Positions 9,257 to 17,832 of a DNA stretch of 64,000 bases are shown here, piece after piece. The translations under genes and the position numbers were made by a program. Each line of letters begins with the position of its first letter. Within the stretch, counting starts at the first letter, position 1. The stretch is from Bacteroidota bacterium (GTDB lineage Bacteria; Bacteroidota; Bacteroidia; Cytophagales; Cytophagaceae). The stretch spans positions 1 through 64,000 of the forward strand of contig JAEVZS010000024.1 in NCBI GenBank assembly GCA_023392125.1. The letters run 5' to 3'. The notes beneath the pieces were generated by a model. The model made no database searches, was not told where the DNA came from, and worked only from the letters and a program-made list of their open reading frames with translations.

Positions 9257-9354
9257 AGTGGTACGTTCTATTTTTAAAAATCAATAGTCAAACAAGGAAC
9301 TAATCCGACCAGCTTACTATTCTGAAAGCCTCCTGATAATCTGACAGCACAAAT

Positions 9355-9939
9355 CTACACAACAGAACTCCTGAACAAATCAGTCATATCAGGATCAGCG
9401 TCCTCCAGCAAGTCACTAAAGGATTCATGTCCTTTATCTTCAATATACATCATTTCCCGCCTGGTCACGGGTATTGCCCAGATAAAAACAACCGGAGGAT
9501 CCGTCTTTTTATAAATATACATTTCTTCAGGAAAATATATGGGGGAATAGAAAAATAAGGCTTCCATTGAGCTACCATCAATGATGGGTTCTTCAAGCTC
9601 CATCAATTGCCCGGGAACAACCCCTTCTTTTTCTTCGAGCAGCATAGTTCCGACAGCAAACATAAGGTTGTAGAGCTCATCAGACAGATACTCGGTATGA
9701 AGAGTGAACAACAGCTCGTTTCGTATCATACTTCCATCTGAATGATGCAGTTGAACATCGGATATACCCACTGTACACAGTGTACTGGCACCTTCAAAAG
9801 GGACATCATCATATCTGAATATATCAAACCCGGCTTTGATTCCACTTACAGAATGAGTTGCCCTTGCCTGATCGGCTGGTATACCGCAAAAACTGTCTAT
9901 GTATTTTCTGAGCTGAGGTCTGATATCGGTGTTCTTCAT
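9355..9939 (-). CDS. SUFU (suppressor of fused) family protein, putative immunity protein
   Basis: The 194-residue cytoplasmic protein resembles the bacterial Suppressor-of-fused family: an N-terminal helix, a strand pattern around F-D-I-F-R-Y-D-D-V-P and L-C-T-V-G-I-S-D-V, then R-N-E-L-L-F-T, and an acidic C-terminal tail (S-D-L-L-E-D-A-D-P-D). Bacterial SUFU proteins were described by the Aravind group as immunity proteins of nuclease polymorphic toxins. That role fits here, because the gene directly follows the RHS/Hint/HNH toxin on the same strand, 121 bases downstream. Neutralisation of this particular toxin is inference. A T-tailed AT-rich hairpin lies between the two genes, so it may have its own promoter. 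Confidence 0.75.
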   Translation of the reverse strand: MKNTDIRPQLRKYIDSFCGIPADQARATHSVSGIKAGFDIFRYDDVPFEGASTLCTVGISDVQLHHSDGSMIRNELLFTLHTEYLSDELYNLMFAVGTMLLEEKEGVVPGQLMELEEPIIDGSSMEALFFYSPIYFPEEMYIYKKTDPPVVFIWAIPVTRREMMYIEDKGHESFSDLLEDADPDMTDLFRSSVV

Positions 9940-9971
9940 AGTTGTGTATTCTCAAACGACCCAAGGTATCT

Positions 9972-9999
9972 AAAAAGATTGTATTCTCTATATACAATC
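9972..9999 (-). terminator. Candidate terminator/attenuator between toxin and immunity genes
   Basis: The inverted repeat GATTGTAT/ATACAATC (9977-9984 and 9992-9999) is followed on the minus strand by TTTTT. The stem is AT-rich, so termination may be partial, allowing read-through into the SUFU gene. Confidence 0.5.
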
Positions 10000-10011
10000 A
10001 TAAATTATAGA

Positions 10012-10035
10012 TGCGGGACCGAATACGATCCCGCA
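10012..10035 (-). terminator. Hairpin just past the RHS toxin stop
   Basis: A 7-bp GC-rich stem TGCGGGA/TCCCGCA (10012-10018 and 10029-10035) lies about 25 bases after the toxin stop on the minus strand. The tail is TCTATAATTT, so this is a weak terminator or an mRNA-stabilising hairpin. Confidence 0.4.
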
Positions 10036-10060
10036 CCTGATTCACTTAAAAAATCTGCTG

Positions 10061-10477
10061 CTAAAATGTTACACCGTGTTGTCTGAGCAGCTTTCTGGCC
10101 CCTTTACGTGCCGCTGACCCTGTCAGCTCAAATTTGTGGCTCACATTTTCTGACATGGTAAGTAATCGCAGGTTTTTGGGATCATTGCTTACATTCCGCA
10201 TAATTTTCCAGGTTACCACTGATTTTGCTTTAGAAGATTCACTTAGCAAATATCTGTAGGGTACAATATGATCGATATCCCATATAATACGTTTTCTTCC
10301 ATTGGATCCCACACTAATTTTATGCGTCCCCAGGTACATTTTATTACTTACCGCACTTTTTACCATCCCCTTATTCGTTCCTTTTTTGATAGTCTGCCGG
10401 CCAAAAACTTCATTTTTAGATGTTTTCCGCCATCCTGGTCTTCGTTTACCTTTGGCTTTGAGACATGCAGAATGCGG
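10061..10477 (-). other. Toxin tip of the RHS protein: HNH-type nuclease domain
   Basis: This is the last 138 codons after the Hint H-N boundary. The tip is rich in Lys/Arg and shows W-D-I-D-H-I-V-P, then N-D-P-K-N-L-R-L-L and E-N-V-S-H-K. These fit the order His, Asn, His of HNH/EndoVII-fold nucleases (His2347, Asn2379, His2391 of the full protein). The exact subfamily and substrate are not known. Confidence 0.7.
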
Positions 10478-13400
10478 ATTGTGGCTCAGCAAAGAATCCT
10501 GAGAGACATAGTAGGTATGTGTACCTGTAATAGAAACATTATAGACTTTTACCGGTCCGGCTATATACTCTGCAGAAAGAATCTTTTCAGCCTGATCGCT
10601 ATTGCCTATAATTTCATCGCCCGGACGAAGCGCTCCTGCATCTACCCAGCCTTTGTCACGAACATAAAACGGATGCTCAGGAGTTGCTCCTATAGTATCA
10701 TGCTCCAGCTGAATCATGACAACACCCTCTGCTTCCCTGCTAAAAAGCATGCTTACAGGCTGTATGACCTTATCACCGGTAACTTCGTCATAGCTCCAGA
10801 TTTCATCTCCGACTTCCAGATTCTGGATTTCCTTCATCCCTTTGGAGGTAAGTATTTCAGTACCTTTTATGAAGGAAAGCGGGCATACCTCGTGAATAAT
10901 TTCTCTGGATTCTTTGGTAAGCACTTCCTCTGTATTGCCGGCCACTCTACCTCCACGAGATAATTCGGCTCCCTTGGAAGCTCCCCGGATAGCATGTACA
11001 CCTCTTCCCAGCAATGGACCTACAAAAGGAATCAGATCCAACGCGAGGTATATTCCGTTTTCTACATTGGGCTTAAGCGCAAATTCGAAAGCATCATAGG
11101 TAAGGAAAGCAACATCGGTGGCTGCGAGGGCAATGCTTCCTGCACTGAATCCTCCGATTGTTGTGGCCTCTGCTGTGACTACTCCCAGAGCAGCAAGGCC
11201 TGCCACGGCACCTGCCGCTACGGCTACTCCTACCGCTGCTCCCCCGACGATGCCTACCCAGGTTTTTCCGGAAGCCCAGTCCCATCTGGCCGGATTGGCT
11301 GTCCCATTGGCGATGGAGGCTCCTGCATAAGCTCCTATAATACCTGCTACAACAAGCACTGCTATCAGTACAAATGCTTCTCCGTTGGGATCAACTCCAC
11401 TCATAGGATTGTTGTATCCATACATATAAGGACTGCTGTATTGCATAGCCGGGTCCGGAGATATAAAATGCCCATGTCCCGAATCAAAATACCGGGCTCC
11501 GAAGTAATACAGACCGGAACGTCTGTCCAGCTCTTTACCGGTATATTTTGGTCTGAAGTCATCACGACCTTTCTCTTCAGCTATGCTACCAAACGGTTTG
11601 TATACAATAGTGGTAGACTGAGAGCCGGCCTGATTGGTAGCAAGTATATTGCTTCCTATCTGGTCGTATGTAAAGAAAACAGCCGACCCGGATTCTGCTT
11701 CATTGCCCGGCTGCGTTTGTCCATGCACGGGAATAGCCTGAGTGACCAGTATTATCCAAAGGAACAAGCCCGATATACATTTATCTTTCCACCCTGAGAT
11801 GCTGAAAGCAGCTAAACTGAATAATGCAGCTTTCATCTGCATAATACCTCCCCGGGTAGTCAGCCGGCCTGTTCTCCGTAGTAAATACCACCAGTTTCTT
11901 GCTCCCCACAGCAGAAATACTACAAAAATCAGTGTATAGAATATAAACAGAGAAATGCTTACAGCATAAAGCAGGCTACCGCTGTCCATATCATCCCAAA
12001 AACGAGGCAACCAGGTATCCATCCAACCCTTTTCAGTAGTAAGCAGCCCGACAGAGCTTCCGGCCTGAGACTTCGCCTGTATCACCCCTTTGGGGCCACC
12101 TACATATCGGGTATGCACATAGCTGTTTGTACTTTTTATCCAGGTTACTTCATACAATGGGGTAATGTAATAGGTGACCGAATCCCCGGAATTTTTCAGT
12201 ACACGATCACCGCCTGCATCATAAGCAAAAGTATCTATAGCAATATCTTCCGACTGAAATCTCACAGAATTAAGCCTGTTTTCCGGACCAAATCTGTATT
12301 CCAAAACAGTAGTATCAAGCTGTATCCTGCTAACATTACCATTGGCATCGTACTGATACTGAGCTGTGCTTCCGTTATTGTACGCTATTTCGCTAATCTG
12401 ATTACGGTTTTGCTTATGGTAGGTGATACTATAAGACGAAATACGATCCTGACCGGCCTGCTCGGTAAATCCACGACGATTGCCGGCTTCATCGTATGTA
12501 TACGAGCAGGTAACACGTGGATTGGCCAGATTAAAATTATAGCTCCCGTTTGCCAGCTTAAGCCGGCCTGCATTATCATATGAAAAAGCTTCCGACAGAT
12601 TATCTCCCTCTGTGAATTGTTCAGGGCGAAGATCTGCTACACTCTTCAGATTATTGGCATTATTCCAGCGATAGGCAAATTTATGATACAAGAATGCGCT
12701 TCGGTTGGTCGTAAAGCTGTCCAAACGTCCCAAAAAGTCATACCGGTAATCCGATACGATACCATTTTGATAATTGATAATACCTTCAATCCCGGAAGAA
12801 GTATAATTGTCAAAAAATGCCAGCGAGTCGTTACCCTCCTTTACTGCTGACAACAGACCATCATACCGGTCGTAATCATAATTCACTTCGGATCTGTCGG
12901 GGTGCGTAATTCTGGAGATACGCCCCATAGGATCGTAGGCATATCGGGTCACATATACATCCGGTACACTATCGCCGTTGTAGTCAAGTCCGTTTACAGA
13001 GACCCGCAGCTCTTTAAGCAAACCGGCATTATCATAAGCATATTCGTAAACGCCGGCTGGCATAGTTACCCGGCTTAGCTTACCTTTGGAGTTATCCATT
13101 TCCGGCAGATCATACTCATAGGTATTGGTTTCGAGCAGATTACCGGTGTTGTCATAATACACTTTCCGGACTAACCGATCCAGCCTATCATAGCCATAAG
13201 TGGTTACCTGCTGTTTCCCATCCTGCTCCCATACAGGCAGAGAATTTTTATACTGATAAAAACAGGCGCCTGTTTCCGGATTCGTTTTTTCAATCAGCTC
13301 ATTGACCGAATTGTACCGGAAACGACTCACTACTCCCAAAGGATCGGTAATACTCAGCAGATTACCCAGCCGGTCATAGGTATAGGTTGTTGTATCTGAT

Positions 13401-16400
13401 TCAGACAGCACTTCCAGGTTTGTATTATATGGACCTGATTTGCTGATTGTCTGTCCTCTGGAGTTTACAAAAAATACCCACTTAACATATTGTCCGCTGC
13501 TATCCGGATGCGTAGTAGTGTAAACAATCTTCCGGCTATCATGCAGCAGATATTCGATATCTTTAATCAAAAAATGACCGGAAGGACTGGCTGGATCCGG
13601 ATTATATTCCTTGCTTGGCCGGCCATGTCTGTCGTACTGATACTCTACATATACAGGAGAAGCATAGGTAGCTCCTTCCTGGCTGTACCGGAAGGCATTG
13701 GCAGACTCCTGAAAATACGGCAGGTATACTTTATCCACCAAGCCACTGGCATTAAAGCTGCTTTTGCTGATCAGCAATGTTCCGTTACGGTACCCCTTCT
13801 GTACAGTCTGAAATTGCCTGCCCAGCGCATCCAGGTATTCCTTATTCCAGAGCCATTGACTGGTATCGTTTTGTCCCCAGCTTTTTCGCACATATGTCTG
13901 TACGGAGAGCCCACCTCCGGATGTTTTGTCAAACTTTGAATCGGTATAGGTGACCAGCTCATCACTATCAGGCGCTATGGTCTGGGTAATAAGTACCGTA
14001 CCCAACCCATCAATTCCCATATCAGGTATATTGAATACCGTATTTCCGTTTTCATCCGTGTCCGCAACTTTCAGTCCGAACCTGGGATCATATACCGCTT
14101 CAGTCTGAAGCGCTTCCTTATCGTCAGCAGGCTTGGGGCTGACCAACCGGACCGGAAATGTATGATAAACCGGATCGTAGCCGGTATACCATGTCATCGA
14201 ATCCAATGCTATGGAACCGGTAACATTTCCAAAGGCATCATATATGCTGGCTGTCCGCTGCCATGTATTGAGTACTGGGGCTGTACCGCCGGAAGTATTT
14301 ACAAACACTTCACTGGCAGTCTGATTCATTCTGGAATCATATTCGTATCGCTTCCATTCCAGATCTTTGCCTTCATCCCAGCTCGACCAGCTATCTCCTC
14401 CGGATGGGCTATTGCATGTCTTCTGGGCAACCGGATAGCATGCTTTCCACCACTGGGTACTGTCCTCCGGATATTGATCATATTTTATAAATATATAAAG
14501 GTCATCTTCCGGATCTGATTCATCTGCCAGGTTATCCATCCTTAGCAGATTCATTCCCAGGCTGTCATGATAAAATATTTTCTTTAAAGAATAGTTGTAA
14601 ATACCCTGAGTATAATGCCTGATCGTATTGGTGTGATTGTTGACGCTATATACAGCCTGAGGAAGAATGGCTGCCGATTTATAAGACATATCGGTAATAC
14701 CCAGCACTATACTGGTGTCCTGATTATCTGTAACTTTTTCCTGAATAACGGTTCCCATAAAAGGAAATCTGTTATTCCTTGTGATATGTGTAAGGGAATT
14801 GTGCTGCAGGTCTTCTACACTGGTTTTTCTGAACCCCAGCCAGCCTTGCTGAATATTCACCTGACCATCTTCATATTTATATAAGTACTCATAACGAAAG
14901 GACGGGTTCTGCACTTTATCCGCTACTGTATGCCTGACAGTCACCCAAAGGGCTCCTTCCATATCCATATACGGATATTCTGCTGCCGTACCTCTGCGAT
15001 AGACACTATCATTGGTAAGAGGAGCGTATTCAATTGCGGTATACTGCCCCAGTCCATCCTGTACAGAGGTTGCAAGCACCGGCGCTGCCGACCGGGAGGT
15101 ATATATATTCAGGCTTTTAACAGAAGGTATCAGTCTGTCCTGAATGAAAAAGTCCGTAGTACCATCACCATTAAAATCTCCGGTATACAGGTACGCATAT
15201 GTTGCATCGGTATTTTGTATGCCATTGTATTCAAACCGGTTGAAAGAGGTCCCACTTTGACTAAAATACACCACAAAAGCTTTTGTAGCTCCTTCGTTGC
15301 TCTGTCTGAGTATATCGGTAAGACCATCCCCGTTAAAATCACCTGTAATAAATTGTGCGCTGATATAATCCGAATTGTCCGGAAGTGTGACAGACCTGAC
15401 AGCAAAAGCTCCTTCTCCGGCTGAAAAATAGACCTGAATGACTTTGGTAGTGCCTTCCCTGCTTTGCCTGACAAAGTCTGTTTTGCCATCACCATTGAAG
15501 TCTCCCGAAATAATATTGGCATGATCGATGTCAAGAGGATAACCGGTATTGCCCTGTGTAACCGTATTTCTAAGTTTATGGTCAGAGTCAAACCAATATA
15601 TCTGTATCTGGTTGCTCGGCACCAGCTTTTCCTGCGTCAGAAGATCTGAAATCCCGTCTCCGTTAAAATCCCCGGGGATCAGGATTGCGCTGGCATAATC
15701 CAGAGGACTGGTACCGGTATAGGACACCGGTATAAAAACACTTGCGGGGTCATAGTAATATATTTCAAAGTTACCCGTATAGCTTTCCTTCGTTTGTCTC
15801 AGAAAGTCAATACGCCCGTCTCCGTTAAAATCCCCGGGAATCAGATTCGCACTGGTAATATCCAGATTTTTGGTACTGGTATAGGAAGTCGAGGTAAAGC
15901 TTCCGTTACCGCTCGAAAAATACAGAGAAATAGTGCCCGTATACCGGTCTTTGGGCTGGCGCATAAAGTCAGTCCGGCCATCTCCGTTAAAGTCTCCCAG
16001 TAAAATCTCCGCGCTGGTTACATCCATATTTTCCGGGGAATTGTATACAGAAGACACAAAGCTTCCCTGTCCATTTGCGAGGTAAACCCATATACTTTTG
16101 GTAGCGCCTTCATCACTCTGACGGATAAAGTCTGTATACCCGTCACCGTTAAAATCTCCCGGAAGGAGGTTGGCATTGACCGGATCCAGCGGCAAACCCG
16201 AAGCATACGTGGTTGTTTTAAACAGATCAGTCAATGATCTGTCTCTGCCATAGGTGATTAAAGTCGGGCTCAGACAATGTCCGGCAGCATCACATTGCTG
16301 AATCTGACTAATAAGGCTTTCCCCGGTACTCTGACTGGCTTTATAGGTAAAGTTATATTTATAAAGCAGGTTAGCAGAAACACCGACCTCCCTGCCGTCT

Positions 16401-17308
16401 CCGTCCTGATCCAGGTACGTTTGAATGGATTGTATTCTCTTATTGATATTTACCAGATTACCGCCGATATAACTCAGTATGGAATCCTGCCTGGGCTGAT
16501 ATGTAAATTCGACCATACGCTGAGGCGCCAGATTGCCGCCGGTATTTCCTGTATACTCTATAGAAGTAAGATAATGCCAGTGGTTATTCTGGTCTGTCTG
16601 ATAGTTGACAGTTATGTAGTTACCATTATTATCAGTAACCTTAGCGACTGCCCATTCTATAATAACACCATTGCCCGCCGCATTGCTGGCATTACCGGAA
16701 GTACCGAACTCACTCACGGACCCGTCTTTGGAATATGCTATAAAATAACATGGCCCGCCACCGCAGTTACCGTATGAGTAAAACCTGGTCCAGGATTCTA
16801 TCTCGGTACGATACTCCGTACCATCCGCACCATATGCCAGGTTTCTTTCTTCGATAGTGGTGAGCAGCTTTCCGTTTTTGTCCCGATAGGCAATAAGTCG
16901 CTGCCCATTGACTGCAAACCGGTCTTCCTTGTCCAGGTTTACTCCTCCTTTCTGCCCGTCTCTGAATACAGTTTTCCCAACCCGCTGTATTGAAATAATC
17001 CCGTCAATCAGCCAGCCAGCTCCCAAAGGACCGTTGCCTCCCTGAGAACTGTAAACGAGGTTAAGCTCAGGAGCTACCTCATTAGTACCCGGCGGCACAT
17101 CGATGCTTAATGTGTAGCTGGCTGATCCGTTTGGATCCACCATGAACTCTCCGGGCGCAGTACCTGCCGGACTTACGGGAGCCAGCTTTCTGAACGCAAG
17201 TCCGTTTGTCTGAATCTTTTCATCTTTCGTGTATGTTTTAAAAACGGCACAACCTGCAAGGAATAACAGCATATACAGGAAATGCCTGGGATGTAAATAT
17301 TTTTTCAT
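10061..17308 (-). CDS. RHS-repeat polymorphic toxin lipoprotein: SpvB / VCBS / RHS / Hint / HNH nuclease
   Basis: This is a 2415-residue protein. The N-terminus is a lipoprotein signal with L-A-G-C (Cys20). An SpvB-like region (about 50-330) is followed by seven FG-GAP/VCBS repeats with G-D-F-N-G-D-G (about 378-735), a TcdB-like middle region, and many YD/RHS repeats up to about 1770. A segment with two hydrophobic stretches (about 1779-1803 and 1844-1860) precedes the RHS core (T-G-K-E-L-D at 1923 to D-P-N-G near 1975). A glycine/alanine-rich hydrophobic region follows, then a Hint autoprocessing domain (2142-2277, ending in H-N) and a 138-residue tip with an HNH arrangement (D2346-H2347, N2379, H2391). 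RHS shells encapsulate and deliver a C-terminal toxin that Hint releases. A DNase-type activity is inferred. The SUFU gene downstream is the likely immunity gene. Confidence 0.9.
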   Translation of the reverse strand: MKKYLHPRHFLYMLLFLAGCAVFKTYTKDEKIQTNGLAFRKLAPVSPAGTAPGEFMVDPNGSASYTLSIDVPPGTNEVAPELNLVYSSQGGNGPLGAGWLIDGIISIQRVGKTVFRDGQKGGVNLDKEDRFAVNGQRLIAYRDKNGKLLTTIEERNLAYGADGTEYRTEIESWTRFYSYGNCGGGPCYFIAYSKDGSVSEFGTSGNASNAAGNGVIIEWAVAKVTDNNGNYITVNYQTDQNNHWHYLTSIEYTGNTGGNLAPQRMVEFTYQPRQDSILSYIGGNLVNINKRIQSIQTYLDQDGDGREVGVSANLLYKYNFTYKASQSTGESLISQIQQCDAAGHCLSPTLITYGRDRSLTDLFKTTTYASGLPLDPVNANLLPGDFNGDGYTDFIRQSDEGATKSIWVYLANGQGSFVSSVYNSPENMDVTSAEILLGDFNGDGRTDFMRQPKDRYTGTISLYFSSGNGSFTSTSYTSTKNLDITSANLIPGDFNGDGRIDFLRQTKESYTGNFEIYYYDPASVFIPVSYTGTSPLDYASAILIPGDFNGDGISDLLTQEKLVPSNQIQIYWFDSDHKLRNTVTQGNTGYPLDIDHANIISGDFNGDGKTDFVRQSREGTTKVIQVYFSAGEGAFAVRSVTLPDNSDYISAQFITGDFNGDGLTDILRQSNEGATKAFVVYFSQSGTSFNRFEYNGIQNTDATYAYLYTGDFNGDGTTDFFIQDRLIPSVKSLNIYTSRSAAPVLATSVQDGLGQYTAIEYAPLTNDSVYRRGTAAEYPYMDMEGALWVTVRHTVADKVQNPSFRYEYLYKYEDGQVNIQQGWLGFRKTSVEDLQHNSLTHITRNNRFPFMGTVIQEKVTDNQDTSIVLGITDMSYKSAAILPQAVYSVNNHTNTIRHYTQGIYNYSLKKIFYHDSLGMNLLRMDNLADESDPEDDLYIFIKYDQYPEDSTQWWKACYPVAQKTCNSPSGGDSWSSWDEGKDLEWKRYEYDSRMNQTASEVFVNTSGGTAPVLNTWQRTASIYDAFGNVTGSIALDSMTWYTGYDPVYHTFPVRLVSPKPADDKEALQTEAVYDPRFGLKVADTDENGNTVFNIPDMGIDGLGTVLITQTIAPDSDELVTYTDSKFDKTSGGGLSVQTYVRKSWGQNDTSQWLWNKEYLDALGRQFQTVQKGYRNGTLLISKSSFNASGLVDKVYLPYFQESANAFRYSQEGATYASPVYVEYQYDRHGRPSKEYNPDPASPSGHFLIKDIEYLLHDSRKIVYTTTHPDSSGQYVKWVFFVNSRGQTISKSGPYNTNLEVLSESDTTTYTYDRLGNLLSITDPLGVVSRFRYNSVNELIEKTNPETGACFYQYKNSLPVWEQDGKQQVTTYGYDRLDRLVRKVYYDNTGNLLETNTYEYDLPEMDNSKGKLSRVTMPAGVYEYAYDNAGLLKELRVSVNGLDYNGDSVPDVYVTRYAYDPMGRISRITHPDRSEVNYDYDRYDGLLSAVKEGNDSLAFFDNYTSSGIEGIINYQNGIVSDYRYDFLGRLDSFTTNRSAFLYHKFAYRWNNANNLKSVADLRPEQFTEGDNLSEAFSYDNAGRLKLANGSYNFNLANPRVTCSYTYDEAGNRRGFTEQAGQDRISSYSITYHKQNRNQISEIAYNNGSTAQYQYDANGNVSRIQLDTTVLEYRFGPENRLNSVRFQSEDIAIDTFAYDAGGDRVLKNSGDSVTYYITPLYEVTWIKSTNSYVHTRYVGGPKGVIQAKSQAGSSVGLLTTEKGWMDTWLPRFWDDMDSGSLLYAVSISLFIFYTLIFVVFLLWGARNWWYLLRRTGRLTTRGGIMQMKAALFSLAAFSISGWKDKCISGLFLWIILVTQAIPVHGQTQPGNEAESGSAVFFTYDQIGSNILATNQAGSQSTTIVYKPFGSIAEEKGRDDFRPKYTGKELDRRSGLYYFGARYFDSGHGHFISPDPAMQYSSPYMYGYNNPMSGVDPNGEAFVLIAVLVVAGIIGAYAGASIANGTANPARWDWASGKTWVGIVGGAAVGVAVAAGAVAGLAALGVVTAEATTIGGFSAGSIALAATDVAFLTYDAFEFALKPNVENGIYLALDLIPFVGPLLGRGVHAIRGASKGAELSRGGRVAGNTEEVLTKESREIIHEVCPLSFIKGTEILTSKGMKEIQNLEVGDEIWSYDEVTGDKVIQPVSMLFSREAEGVVMIQLEHDTIGATPEHPFYVRDKGWVDAGALRPGDEIIGNSDQAEKILSAEYIAGPVKVYNVSITGTHTYYVSQDSLLSHNPHSACLKAKGKRRPGWRKTSKNEVFGRQTIKKGTNKGMVKSAVSNKMYLGTHKISVGSNGRKRIIWDIDHIVPYRYLLSESSKAKSVVTWKIMRNVSNDPKNLRLLTMSENVSHKFELTGSAARKGARKLLRQHGVTF
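10478..10885 (-). other. Hint autoproteolytic domain of the RHS protein
   Basis: These 136 codons run from C-P-L-S-F-I-K-G-T-E to L-L-S-H-N. Block A shows F-I-K-G-T-E-I-L-T and L-E-V-G-D-E-I; block B shows T-P-E-H-P-F; the C-terminus keeps the His-Asn pair needed for peptide-bond cleavage. The residue directly before F is Ser, with Cys three places earlier, so the nucleophile is uncertain. Confidence 0.75.
15150..16170 (-). repeat. Seven coding FG-GAP/VCBS repeats in the RHS protein
   Basis: Seven copies of a roughly 55-codon unit, each with G-D-F-N-G-D-G followed by T/S-D-F/L/I and usually R-Q, lie in tandem within the RHS gene. They form calcium-binding propeller blades in known families. 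The copies are diverged at DNA level. Confidence 0.85.
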
Positions 17309-17438
17309 AAAAATTTATAGTCGGTTAGGAAAATAGATGTATCAGGTAAAAAAACGGTGTTGTAAAAAATAAGGAACCTGCTGAAGTGTAAAAGTTTACC
17401 CGTATATACGTACACAAGTTGCCGCATTGCAATAAAAT

Positions 17439-17470
17439 ACATCCTGCAATGACAATGCATTGCAGGATGT
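17439..17470 (-). terminator. Terminator after the Cys-rich peptide gene
   Basis: A perfect 13-bp stem (17439-17451 and 17458-17470, core CATCCTGCAATG) with a 6-base loop is followed on the minus strand by ATTTTATTG. It lies 5 bases past the stop of the Cys-rich peptide gene and separates the PatG-like operon from the RHS toxin gene. Confidence 0.75.
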
Positions 17471-17475
17471 CAGAT

Positions 17476-17763
17476 TTAGCAGGACTCCTGCCATATGCAT
17501 TTTTTAGAATTGTTGGGACCACACTGAGGTGTAAAGTGCTCACCCACATAATTGTCCCAGTTTCTTCCGCAAGGATCGCAATCCGGATAAGAATAACAGC
17601 AGGGCACAATATTGGGAATAGACGTAGTAGTACCATCCGGAAACCAGACCTGTAATGTGCCATCCGCACAGTCTGAAGTACTGATCCCAACAGTTGGCGC
17701 TGTTGTGTACCTGATACTGTAATCGCTGATAGGTACTGGGGGAGTTTGTTTTGGAATTCTCAT
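17476..17763 (-). CDS. Small Cys-rich protein, candidate RiPP precursor
   Basis: I do not recognise this 95-residue protein. It has a Cys-free N-terminal third rich in Pro, Thr and Ser (residues 1-31), then eight cysteines at 32, 55, 56, 62, 65, 81, 89 and 95, with C-C-Y-S-Y-P-D-C-D-P-C in the middle and Cys as the last residue. No signal peptide is evident. The leader-like N-terminus plus Cys-rich core resembles a ribosomally made, modified peptide precursor. Position supports this: it is the last gene of the PatG-like operon, 69 bases after the preceding stop, and is followed by a strong terminator. The frame also has an ATG at 17790; I prefer 17763 because the nine extra residues look unrelated. 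The precursor role is inference. Confidence 0.6.
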   Translation of the reverse strand: MRIPKQTPPVPISDYSIRYTTAPTVGISTSDCADGTLQVWFPDGTTTSIPNIVPCCYSYPDCDPCGRNWDNYVGEHFTPQCGPNNSKKCIWQESC

Positions 17764-17832
17764 ATGTTTATAAAAGGTTAAGTAAATCATTAATTAATTC
17801 ATTCAATACACGGCATAAGTTTTCAGCATATG

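Noticed and set aside
15150..16170. Repetitive DNA resembling a CRISPR or satellite array
   Set aside because: The repeats are in-frame VCBS units with diverged DNA and about 165-base spacing; no spacers or cas genes exist.
11742..17690. Many small open frames on both strands within and near the RHS gene
   Set aside because: They show no family features and lie inside a continuous 2415-codon gene or its upstream gap.
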